This document shows, in pieces, positions 16,375-24,196 of a stretch of DNA of 64,000 nucleotides (positions are counted from its first letter, which is position 1; each line of letters starts with the position of its first letter). The stretch is from CAVWDI01 sp046259385 (GTDB taxonomy: Bacteria > Chloroflexota > Anaerolineae > Anaerolineales > UBA4823), in the NCBI GenBank assembly GCA_046259385.1, contig JBJYWI010000083.1:41021-105020 (forward strand). Reading direction: 5' to 3'. The notes under the pieces were generated by a model, which made no database searches, had not been told where the DNA came from, and worked only from the letters and a program-made list of their open reading frames with translations. The position numbers were made by a program, and so were the translations under genes.

Positions 16375-18282
16375 ATGTCAAAGATAATAGGAATCGATCT
16401 GGGAACAACAAACTCAGTGGTGGCGATAATGGAAGGCGGGGAACCGACCGTTATCCCTTCTGCGGAAGGGGAACGTCTCATTCCATCGGTGGTCGCAATC
16501 AGTAAGAACAACGAGCGCCTGATCGGACGGGTGGCGCGTAACCAAGCGGTTGTCAACCCCGAGAATACAATTTTTTCCATAAAACGATTTATGGGACGCA
16601 AGTTTAATGACCCGGAAGTGCAACGAACCGTATCAAGGGTACCTTATAAAGTAACCGAAGCGCCGAATGGGGATGTACGCGTGATTCTGGGCGGGAAGGA
16701 GTACTCACCGCCAGAGATATCTGCAATGATACTTGGAAAACTGAAAGCAGATGCGGAAGCATATCTAGGTGAAAGTGTGACCCGGGCTGTGATCACAGTC
16801 CCGGCATACTTCAACGACGCCCAGCGGAATGCAACAAAGGATGCCGGAAAAATTGCCGGCCTTGAGGTGCTCAGGATCATTAACGAGCCTACTGCTTCTT
16901 CGCTAGCATATGGCCTCGATAAGAAAGCGGATGAGAACATTGCGGTTTATGACCTCGGCGGCGGTACCTTTGATATATCTATACTGGATGTTGGAGATGG
17001 AGTCTTTCAGGTGCGGTCGACCAATGGTGATACTTTCTTGGGCGGGGATGATTTTGATTTGCGTGTTATCGATTATCTGGCGGATGAATATAAAAAAGAG
17101 AACGGAATCGACCTTCGCGAAGACCGCCAGGCGCTGCAGCGTCTGCGTGAAGCAGCCGAGAAGGCGAAGATTGAATTATCCAGCATGATGCAGACGGAGA
17201 TTAACCTGCCTTATATCACAGCCGATGCAAGTGGACCCAAACATCTTGTTACCACACTGACCCGGTCTAAACTGGAGCAGCTGACAGGCGACCTGGTTGA
17301 GAAGTCGATCGGACCGGTAAAGCAAGCCCTAAAAGACGCAGATATGGAGACATCTGGTATCAATGAAGTGATCCTGGTTGGCGGCATGACACGTATGCCT
17401 GCAGTACAGGAAGCGGTTCGGAAACTGTTCAATAAAGAGCCGCATAAAGGTGTGAATCCGGATGAGGTCGTTTCAATAGGTGCTGCAATTCAGGCAGGCG
17501 TGCTGGGTGGAGAGGTTAAAGATATTCTGCTGCTGGACGTTACCCCTTTAACGCTTTCAATTGAAACGCTTGGCGAAATCGCTACGCCGCTAATTGAGCG
17601 GAATACAACCATTCCCACCAAGAAGAGTCAGGTCTTTTCCACTGCAGCGGATAACCAATCCCAGGTGGAAATAAACGTCCTGCAGGGCGAACGCCCGATG
17701 GCAAGAGATAATAAATCCCTGGGTCGATTTGTATTGGACGGTATCCCTCCTGCGCCGCGCGGCATCCCTCAAATTGAGGTCACCTTCGATATTGATGCCA
17801 ACGGCATTCTTAAAGTGACTGCCCTGGATAAGGCGACCGGACGCAGCCAGCATATAACAATCACAGCCTCTTCTGGATTGTCGGATGAGGAAGTCGAGCA
17901 AATGCGCAAGGATGCGGAGAAGCATACCGAGGAAGATCAGAAGAAAAAAGAACTGGTGGAAGCCCGAAATAACGCGGACAACAGCGCATACGGTGCTGAA
18001 AAAGTTCTGAAGGATCTAGGCGATAAAGTACCGGAAGATATGAAGACAAGAGTTGAAGCAGGCGTTGAAAAAGTCCGCAGCGCGATGGAAAGCGAGGATG
18101 CTGAAACCATAAAAAAGGCGACGGACGAGCTGAACGAGCTGATCCAGCAGATAGGAGCCGCCGCTTACCAGCAGGCTGAACCTGAAGCGGGCGCCGGTAC
18201 AGAACCTGGAGCGGAGACAACAAAGGAGGGGGAAGCGCCGGATGACGAGGATGTTGTCGACGGTGAATTTCAGGAAGCTTAA
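16375..18282 (+). CDS. dnaK: chaperone DnaK (Hsp70)
   Basis: ATP-driven chaperone working with DnaJ and GrpE. Seen: IGIDLGTTNS at the N-terminus, AVYDLGGGTFD phosphate loop, ILVGGMTRMPAVQ, substrate-binding domain starting around DVTPLTLSIET, and an alpha-helical lid followed by an acidic tail (DDEDVVDGEFQEA). 635 aa is normal. Start ATG preceded by AGGAAAATAA. Third gene of the HrcA-regulated operon. Confidence 0.98.
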   Translation: MSKIIGIDLGTTNSVVAIMEGGEPTVIPSAEGERLIPSVVAISKNNERLIGRVARNQAVVNPENTIFSIKRFMGRKFNDPEVQRTVSRVPYKVTEAPNGDVRVILGGKEYSPPEISAMILGKLKADAEAYLGESVTRAVITVPAYFNDAQRNATKDAGKIAGLEVLRIINEPTASSLAYGLDKKADENIAVYDLGGGTFDISILDVGDGVFQVRSTNGDTFLGGDDFDLRVIDYLADEYKKENGIDLREDRQALQRLREAAEKAKIELSSMMQTEINLPYITADASGPKHLVTTLTRSKLEQLTGDLVEKSIGPVKQALKDADMETSGINEVILVGGMTRMPAVQEAVRKLFNKEPHKGVNPDEVVSIGAAIQAGVLGGEVKDILLLDVTPLTLSIETLGEIATPLIERNTTIPTKKSQVFSTAADNQSQVEINVLQGERPMARDNKSLGRFVLDGIPPAPRGIPQIEVTFDIDANGILKVTALDKATGRSQHITITASSGLSDEEVEQMRKDAEKHTEEDQKKKELVEARNNADNSAYGAEKVLKDLGDKVPEDMKTRVEAGVEKVRSAMESEDAETIKKATDELNELIQQIGAAAYQQAEPEAGAGTEPGAETTKEGEAPDDEDVVDGEFQEA

Positions 18283-18352
18283 ATAGAGACCAGAACCCTA
18301 AGCCGCAGTTAAAGCTGTACAGAGCGGGATCTGGAGCCTGGGCATTTGATCC

Positions 18353-19480
18353 ATGGAAAAAAGAGATTACTACGAAGTACTTGGTGTATCGCGCAACGCA
18401 AGTTCAGAAGAGCTTAGATCAGCTTTCCGCAAGCTTGCGCGCCAGTACCACCCCGATGTTAATAATTCTCCAGGTGCTGAAGAAAAATTTAAAGAGATAA
18501 ACGAAGCTTTTGCAGTCCTTTCGGATGAGCAGCGAAGGGCTTCATATGACCGCTTTGGGCATGCAGGTGTTTACGGTCCCAATGGGATGCCGGATTTCAC
18601 GGTCGATTTCTCGGATTTTGCGGATATTTTTGGAGACCTGTTCGGGTTTGGTGGTTTTGGTCGGGCGACGCGCCGTTCAAGAAATGCGCCTAGGCGAGGT
18701 GCTGACCTGCAGTACCGCCTCGACCTTACCTTTGAAGAGGCAGTGTTTGGGGTTGAGAAAGAAATCGAGATCACCAAGGACGAAACGTGCTCCCGGTGCA
18801 GCGGCAGCGGCGCCGAGCCAGGAACATCACCGAGCCGGTGCGCTACCTGCGGGGGCAGCGGTGAGGTCCGGAAGGTTCGCCAGACCATCCTTGGCTCGAT
18901 GGTTCAGGTGACAACCTGCCAGAACTGTGGTGGAAAAGGCGAGACGATTGAAACCCCGTGCCGGACTTGCAAGGGTAGAGGTCTGGAAAGGATTAACAGC
19001 AAAAAAGTGGTTAGTGTTCCAGCTGGGGTTGATTCGGGAACCCAGATCAGGCTGGCAGGAGAAGGACAGCCAGGAGTAAACGGCGGACCGCATGGAAATT
19101 TATATATCGCTGTGAAAGTGAATTCGCACAAGTTCTTTAAACGCCGTGAGAATGACATTCTGCTTGACCTGAATATCAACATCGCCCAGGCTACTCTGGG
19201 GGCAGAGGTTGAAGTGCCAACTGTTGATGGTCCTGCGAAACTCAAAATTCCGTCTGGTATCCAGCCCGGGAAAGTCCTGCGCATGCGCGGTAAAGGAATT
19301 CCAAAGCTGCGGGGCAACGGGCGTGGTGACCAGCTAGTGGTGATCAATGTCGAGGTGCCAACCCGCTTATCGAGCGAACAAAGAGAACTTTTCGAAAAAC
19401 TGGCGTCAAGCCTGGGCAGTGAAGTGAGCCCTCAGGAGCGTGGAATTCTGGACTGGTTGAAAGAAGCGATCAGTAGTTGA
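18353..19480 (+). CDS. dnaJ: chaperone DnaJ (type I Hsp40)
   Basis: Stimulates DnaK ATPase and delivers clients. Seen: J domain with HPD at residues 33-35, a G/F-rich segment (GDLFGFGGFGR), four zinc-binding CxxCxGxG-type motifs (CSRCSGSG, CATCGGSG, CQNCGGKG, CRTCKGRG) and the C-terminal client-binding domains. 375 aa, a full-length type I DnaJ. Last gene before the terminator at 19499. Confidence 0.97.
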   Translation: MEKRDYYEVLGVSRNASSEELRSAFRKLARQYHPDVNNSPGAEEKFKEINEAFAVLSDEQRRASYDRFGHAGVYGPNGMPDFTVDFSDFADIFGDLFGFGGFGRATRRSRNAPRRGADLQYRLDLTFEEAVFGVEKEIEITKDETCSRCSGSGAEPGTSPSRCATCGGSGEVRKVRQTILGSMVQVTTCQNCGGKGETIETPCRTCKGRGLERINSKKVVSVPAGVDSGTQIRLAGEGQPGVNGGPHGNLYIAVKVNSHKFFKRRENDILLDLNINIAQATLGAEVEVPTVDGPAKLKIPSGIQPGKVLRMRGKGIPKLRGNGRGDQLVVINVEVPTRLSSEQRELFEKLASSLGSEVSPQERGILDWLKEAISS

Positions 19481-19498
19481 GCGTTAAATCGATTCAAT

Positions 19499-19560
19499 TG
19501 CCCGGAGTATGTGAGGAGATTATCAGGACTGCAGCTCCCTTGCATGATCCGGGCATTTTT
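19499..19560 (+). terminator. probable terminator after dnaJ
   Basis: TGCCCGGA (19499-19506) pairs with TCCGGGCA (19548-19555), followed by five T. The 41-base loop can hold a smaller AGGAG/CTCC stem. It sits 19 bases after dnaJ and 32 before prmA. Confidence 0.55.
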
Positions 19561-19592
19561 ACATATGCAGGCAGGGACTAAAAACCTATTAT

Positions 19593-20561
19593 ATGGCGAA
19601 AACCAGCTGGCTTGAGATAATACTTGAAGTTGAAAGCGAAATGGCTGAGCCAGTGGCAGAGGTATTCAGCAGGTATGCGCCGGGTGGGGTGGTGATCGAA
19701 AGCGTGGTGGATGCCAGGGGCGACAAACCGATACAGATGGATGTTTACAACCCGGTTCGTGTAATCTGTTACCTGAAGTATGACGAGAAAGTTGAAGATA
19801 CCAGGTTGAAACTCGAGGAGAGCCTGTGGTATTTAAGCCGGATTCGCCCCCTTCCAGAACCCATTTACCAGCAGGTTTATGAAGAGGATTGGGCTAATGC
19901 CTGGAAGGACCATTTTCATCCGATAAAAATCGGGCGCAACCTGTTGGTTTCACCAGCCTGGAATATAGATAACCTGGATGGGCGCACTCAAATTATCATT
20001 GACCCTGGAATGGCATTCGGAACCGGTGTGCACCCTTCCACCCAGTTGTGCCTCGAATTGATTGAAGACCTGCTGGATGAACAATTTCAGTCTAAACACA
20101 GGCCGCCAGGTACAGTTGTGCCGGGTGATTATGATGTGATTGATATCGGCTGCGGCTCCGGCATTTTAGCTATCGCAGCATTGAAAGTGGGAGCCGGGCG
20201 GGCATTTTGTGTCGATATCGATCCAACGGCTGTTGAGGTTGCCAAAGAGAATGCGCAGATAAACGGTGTAGCGGAACGCATGCTGGTGAGCGAAGGTTCC
20301 CTGGATGAGCTAAAAGCGTTATACACAGGGTTTGATAAAAACAGATTGATAATGGCAAACATCCTGGCGCCCGTGCTCATAAAACTGCTTGACCAAGGGT
20401 TGGCGGATCTGGTTCAGCCTGCAAGTTTCCTGGTGTTGTCCGGTGTTATTGCAGATCAAAAGGATCAGATTCTGAGGGCTGCTGACCAAAAAGGACTTTT
20501 TATCAGTGAGAAAAGGACCTGTGGCGATTGGGTGGCGCTTTGCGCCCAAAAAAGGAGCTGA
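19593..20561 (+). CDS. prmA: ribosomal protein L11 methyltransferase PrmA
   Basis: SAM-dependent methyltransferase that trimethylates L11; dnaJ-prmA adjacency is common in bacteria. Seen: N-terminal substrate domain (ILEVESEMAEPVAEVFSRY), EEDWANAWKDHFHP, the FGTGVHPSTQLCLE motif and the SAM motif VIDIGCGSGILAIAALKVG, and MANILAPVLIKL. 322 aa. Ends 6 bases before polX, so they are likely cotranscribed. Confidence 0.94.
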   Translation: MAKTSWLEIILEVESEMAEPVAEVFSRYAPGGVVIESVVDARGDKPIQMDVYNPVRVICYLKYDEKVEDTRLKLEESLWYLSRIRPLPEPIYQQVYEEDWANAWKDHFHPIKIGRNLLVSPAWNIDNLDGRTQIIIDPGMAFGTGVHPSTQLCLELIEDLLDEQFQSKHRPPGTVVPGDYDVIDIGCGSGILAIAALKVGAGRAFCVDIDPTAVEVAKENAQINGVAERMLVSEGSLDELKALYTGFDKNRLIMANILAPVLIKLLDQGLADLVQPASFLVLSGVIADQKDQILRAADQKGLFISEKRTCGDWVALCAQKRS

Positions 20562-20567
20562 AAGAAA

Positions 20568-22310
20568 ATGAGCACTCAAAAAGGTAAATATTCAAACCAG
20601 GAGCTTGCGAACATCTTTGAATCAATCGCTGACCTGCTGGAGATCAAGGGCGAAGTTGTTTATAAGACTCTGGCTTACCGTAAAGCCTCCGATAGTCTAA
20701 ATAATCTGGCGAGGGATGTGAATGATATCTGGCAGGAGGGGGATTTAACAGAGATACCAGGTGTAGGGAAAGCGATTGCGGAGAAAATTGACGAACTCCT
20801 TTCAACAGGAAAACTTGAGTTCTTTGAGAAACTTGAAAACGAAGTGCCGCCAGGTTTGCTGGATGTTCTGAAGGTGCCCGATGTTGGACCGAAGAAAGCC
20901 GCCCTATTCTGGCATGAAGCTGGGATATCGAATCTGGAAGAACTGGAGGAGGCCGCCCGGCAGGGCAATTTGCGTAAGCTACCCGGTATGGGGGAGAAAT
21001 CCGAAGCGAAAATTATTGCGGGCCTGGAGGCGCTTTCTCGCCGCAGCGGGAGGATCCCACTCGGGGACGCTTGGCCGTTTGGGCAGGAATTAATCCAATT
21101 CCTGCACGCTCTTCCGGATGTGGTAAAGGTAGAGGCGGGCGGGAGTTTGCGCCGCATGAGGGAAACCGTTGGCGATCTCGACCTTCTGGCAGCAGCTGAA
21201 AATTCGAAACCGGTGATGGATGCTTTCAGCGGCAGACCTGATGTGGTTAATATATTGAGCAAAGGGGAGACAAAAACCAGCCTTGAATTCAATAATGGGA
21301 TACGGGCCCAGCTCTGGGTGCACCCTCCTGAGCGGTTTGGCACCGCCCTGCAGTACGCGACTGGATCGAAGGATCACAACGTCCGGCTGAGAGAACTTGC
21401 ATTGAAACAGGGGTTATCCCTCTCAGACCAGTCTTACTCAAGGGAAAACGGGAAGGAGATCCTGTGTGCGGATGAGGAGGAAGTCTACCGCATTCTGGAT
21501 ATACCCTGGATCCCACCGGAACTGCGCGAAGACCGTGGTGAGGTGGAGGCTGCCATCGCCGGCAACCTTCCGGATCTCATCACGGTCCAGGATATTCAGT
21601 CTGACCTCCACACGCACTCAACCTGGAGTGATGGAACTCTGAGCATAAAGGAGATGGCGCAGGCTGCGCTGAGGCGCGGTTTGAAAGTTTTGGCGATTAC
21701 CGATCATTCAAAAAGCCTGGGTATTGCTGGCGGGCTTTCCGAAAAAGAACTGTTAGAGCAGCGCCAGGAAATAGATAAAATCCAGGAACAACTGGGGGTT
21801 TCACTGCAGCTGCTGCAGGGAAGCGAGGTTGAAATCCGGGCTGATGGGAGCCTTGATTACTCCGATGAGGTTCTGGCGAAACTGGATATTGTGATAGCAT
21901 CCCTGCACACAAGCCTGCGCCAGAACAGACAGAAAATTACCTCAAGGTTGATAAAGGCCATTGAGAATCCATATGTTGATTTAATTGCCCATCCGACCGG
22001 CAGGATGATTCCTGACCGGGAAGGAGCTGATCTCGATATGGATGCGGTTCTAGAAGCGGCGCTTGAGCACGGAGTAGTGCTGGAGATCAATGCACATCCC
22101 GCCCGCCTTGACCTTAATGATATCTATGCCCGTAGGGCTGCCGATATGGGTATCAGACTGAGCATTAATACTGACGCGCACAGCGAAAGTGATTTGGATT
22201 TGCTGCACTTTGGGGTCGCAACTGCCCGTAGAGGGTGGATTAGTCCAGAGGTGGTAGTTAACACCTGGGATACAAAGCGGTTGACCTCGTGGCTGGAATC
22301 ACGCCCGTAG
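20568..22310 (+). CDS. polX: PolX family DNA polymerase/3'-5' exonuclease with altered polymerase site
   Basis: Bacterial PolX proteins combine a pol-beta-like polymerase with a C-terminal PHP exonuclease and act in base-excision repair. Seen: HhH segments (EIPGVGKAIAEKI, VPDVGPKKAALFW, KLPGMGEKSEAKI), the nucleotidyltransferase motif GGSLRRMRETVGDLDLL with D203 and D205, then PHP motifs DLHTHSTWSDG, ITDHSK, GSEVEI, SLHTS, HPTGR, INAHPARLDL and NTDAHS. Oddity: the strand that should carry the third catalytic Asp reads GIRAQLWVHPPERFG, with Gln248 where other PolX proteins have Asp (VDLR). The exonuclease metal ligands look complete, so this may be mainly a nuclease. 580 aa, normal length. Confidence 0.92.
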   Translation: MSTQKGKYSNQELANIFESIADLLEIKGEVVYKTLAYRKASDSLNNLARDVNDIWQEGDLTEIPGVGKAIAEKIDELLSTGKLEFFEKLENEVPPGLLDVLKVPDVGPKKAALFWHEAGISNLEELEEAARQGNLRKLPGMGEKSEAKIIAGLEALSRRSGRIPLGDAWPFGQELIQFLHALPDVVKVEAGGSLRRMRETVGDLDLLAAAENSKPVMDAFSGRPDVVNILSKGETKTSLEFNNGIRAQLWVHPPERFGTALQYATGSKDHNVRLRELALKQGLSLSDQSYSRENGKEILCADEEEVYRILDIPWIPPELREDRGEVEAAIAGNLPDLITVQDIQSDLHTHSTWSDGTLSIKEMAQAALRRGLKVLAITDHSKSLGIAGGLSEKELLEQRQEIDKIQEQLGVSLQLLQGSEVEIRADGSLDYSDEVLAKLDIVIASLHTSLRQNRQKITSRLIKAIENPYVDLIAHPTGRMIPDREGADLDMDAVLEAALEHGVVLEINAHPARLDLNDIYARRAADMGIRLSINTDAHSESDLDLLHFGVATARRGWISPEVVVNTWDTKRLTSWLESRP

Positions 22311-22420
22311 AACACCTGTTCCTGCTTTACCTTGCGATATACAGGATTATGATATGATTCCAGACCCTGACCGGTTCCAGGGAATGGTTAATAAATTGTA
22401 ATAATTCAGATAATTGATCT

Positions 22421-23443
22421 ATGGTAAAAGCTCGCAAGGCTTATCATTTAAGTTTATTTCTTCTGCTGGCAGCCAGTCTCGCATTTCCTTTGTTTGGAAT
22501 AAGTTACCAACGAGCGCAAGCCCAGGCAAGCGGTTACGACGTAATCGCGGCGGTTAACCAGCTTCGGGCGGCGAACGGTCTGGCACCGTATCAGGTATCA
22601 GCGGCGCTGATGTCAGCTGCCCAGGCTCACAGTGAATATATGGCATCTACTGGAGCGATCTCGCATAGCGGGGCTGGCGGAAGCAGACCTATCGACCGGG
22701 TCACAGCAGCCGGTTACGGTGGTGGCGCGCAAGTGTTTGTCTCGGAGAATATCGCTGCCGGGATGGGCTGGACTGCCCAGGATGCGGTTCAAGCCTGGCA
22801 GGGGGACAGCCTGCACCTGGATACGATGCTCTCGCCAAATTATGGTGATGCGGGTGCAGGAGTTGCAGTCGCCGGAAATACGATTTATTTCACACTTGAT
22901 GTCGCGGGCGGAGGGGGAGGCACGAGCAGCGGCTCCGGATCATCTCAGGGAGCAGCAGATGTCACAATTTATCCCCAGTTTACGCCTGTTGACACTGCAA
23001 CACCTCAGCCGGATGGTTCCATTATCCATACCGTTCAGGACGGGCAGGCGTTCTGGAATATTGCTGCTATTTACGGAATTACGATCGATGAACTGCTTGA
23101 TATGAACAACCTGACCGAAAACACCTTTATTTTCCCGGGAGATAAGTTGGTTGTGAAACTCCCCAATGATACACCTACACCCACAAAGGAGGCGACCGTA
23201 ACGCCATATCCAGCGACCGCCACAAACACTCCCTCAAGCACCCCAACCCCGCTTTCAGAGCTGGAAATCTCCGCCACAGGAACTGCCCAGGCTGAATTAC
23301 TAGCATCCCTTACACCAGCCCCCTCAACCTTCAGTAAGATTCTGCTATCGGGAAGGCAGATGCTGATGATGTTGATTGGATTGCTGGTTATCGGCGGGTT
23401 GGTGCTTGTGATTGCAGGGAGCGTTATGAATTTGCGGAAGTGA
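22421..23443 (+). CDS. secreted CAP/SCP-domain protein with LysM and C-terminal membrane anchor
   Basis: Envelope protein of unknown enzymatic role. Seen: signal peptide (LSLFLLLAASLAFPLFG, Ala-Gln-Ala near residue 32), a CAP/SCP1 domain at about 40-165 (VNQLRAANGL, AQAHSEYMASTGAISHSG, SENIAAG, AVQAWQGDSLH) as in YkwD-type proteins, a Gly/Ser linker, one LysM motif at about 205-255 (IHTVQDGQAFWNIAAIYG... NLTENTFIFPGDKLVV) for peptidoglycan binding, a Thr/Pro-rich spacer, and a C-terminal transmembrane helix (LMMLIGLLVIGGLVLVIAG). It would therefore be anchored in the membrane with LysM reaching the wall. Confidence 0.88.
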   Translation: MVKARKAYHLSLFLLLAASLAFPLFGISYQRAQAQASGYDVIAAVNQLRAANGLAPYQVSAALMSAAQAHSEYMASTGAISHSGAGGSRPIDRVTAAGYGGGAQVFVSENIAAGMGWTAQDAVQAWQGDSLHLDTMLSPNYGDAGAGVAVAGNTIYFTLDVAGGGGGTSSGSGSSQGAADVTIYPQFTPVDTATPQPDGSIIHTVQDGQAFWNIAAIYGITIDELLDMNNLTENTFIFPGDKLVVKLPNDTPTPTKEATVTPYPATATNTPSSTPTPLSELEISATGTAQAELLASLTPAPSTFSKILLSGRQMLMMLIGLLVIGGLVLVIAGSVMNLRK

Positions 23444-23527
23444 TCAGCCGTTTGAAAGCAAAGGCTGCCAATTGGTTGCCACAGATAGGTTTTCTTTTTT
23501 AAATATTTTTTCTACAGAATGAAAATC

Positions 23528-23902
23528 TTAATCACAAACCGGGGATAATTCCCTGTCCAGAAACCAACCGCCTTCCCGGTGGCTGGTGTTGCGCGGGGCG
23601 CGGTCGTAATAGATGTCAAAATACCTGCCCGCGGATGTCCTCACCCGGTAATAGTCTTGGCCCACCCCCCATGATCCAAATTTGCCTGCCCGAGCAGCGT
23701 GCCGGTCGCTCATATTTCTAGTCATACGGCCGCGCCGTTCGTAATTGTGCCATTCAGTAATAATCTCAAGTATATTGTATACTGCACCGCGCCAAGTGAA
23801 AGAATCCGGTGGCCCCGGTTTTTTTTGGAGAGCTGGTTGGGATGAAAATCCTACTTCAACCGGCTCGTTGATAAACTTTTTTTGCCTGAATTCTGACATC
23901 AT
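23528..23902 (-). CDS. DUF6504-like small protein
   Basis: 124-residue protein with the pattern INEPVEVGF, DSFTWRGAVYNILEIITEWHNYE and a C-terminal YYRVRTSAGRYFDIYYDRA, which matches my recollection of the DUF6504 family (F-x-WRGR-Y and YRVxT signatures). Relatives are often near translesion or repair polymerase genes; here polA lies 295 bp away on the same strand. Converges with the CAP-LysM gene. No enzymatic motif; function unknown. Confidence 0.7.
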   Translation of the reverse strand: MMSEFRQKKFINEPVEVGFSSQPALQKKPGPPDSFTWRGAVYNILEIITEWHNYERRGRMTRNMSDRHAARAGKFGSWGVGQDYYRVRTSAGRYFDIYYDRAPRNTSHREGGWFLDRELSPVCD

Positions 23903-24026
23903 TCGTCTAAATGCCTGTTTATAATATAATTTCGAATAACTTTATGGGATTTATGAGCAGCAGCGAATTCCAATAACCGTCCAGATTGGTCAAATTATCG
24001 CGGTTCGCCTTAATCATTTTAGAATT

Positions 24027-24146
24027 ATGAATGTCACCTGGAATCGTTTGTTATTAACTTGCGGGACACTGCTTTTATGCAGCTGCATGTGCTTGAGTGC
24101 AGCCCTAATCTCAGCGGCTTTAATCCTGGCGCTTAACCTTTACTGA
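24027..24146 (+). CDS. possible 39-residue hydrophobic peptide
   Basis: Short open frame from ATG 24027 to TGA 24146 with Cys-rich hydrophobic composition (LLLTCGTLLLCSCMCLSAAL). It would be a single membrane helix, perhaps with a lipobox-like LLCSC. There is no clear ribosome binding site and no recognised homologue; it is the only candidate gene in the 294-base gap between DUF6504 and polA and may be chance. Confidence 0.25.
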   Translation: MNVTWNRLLLTCGTLLLCSCMCLSAALISAALILALNLY

Positions 24147-24196
24147 TAACCATTTCTGAAAGTTTTGCATCCGTCTCATATACCCAGAAAACACCC

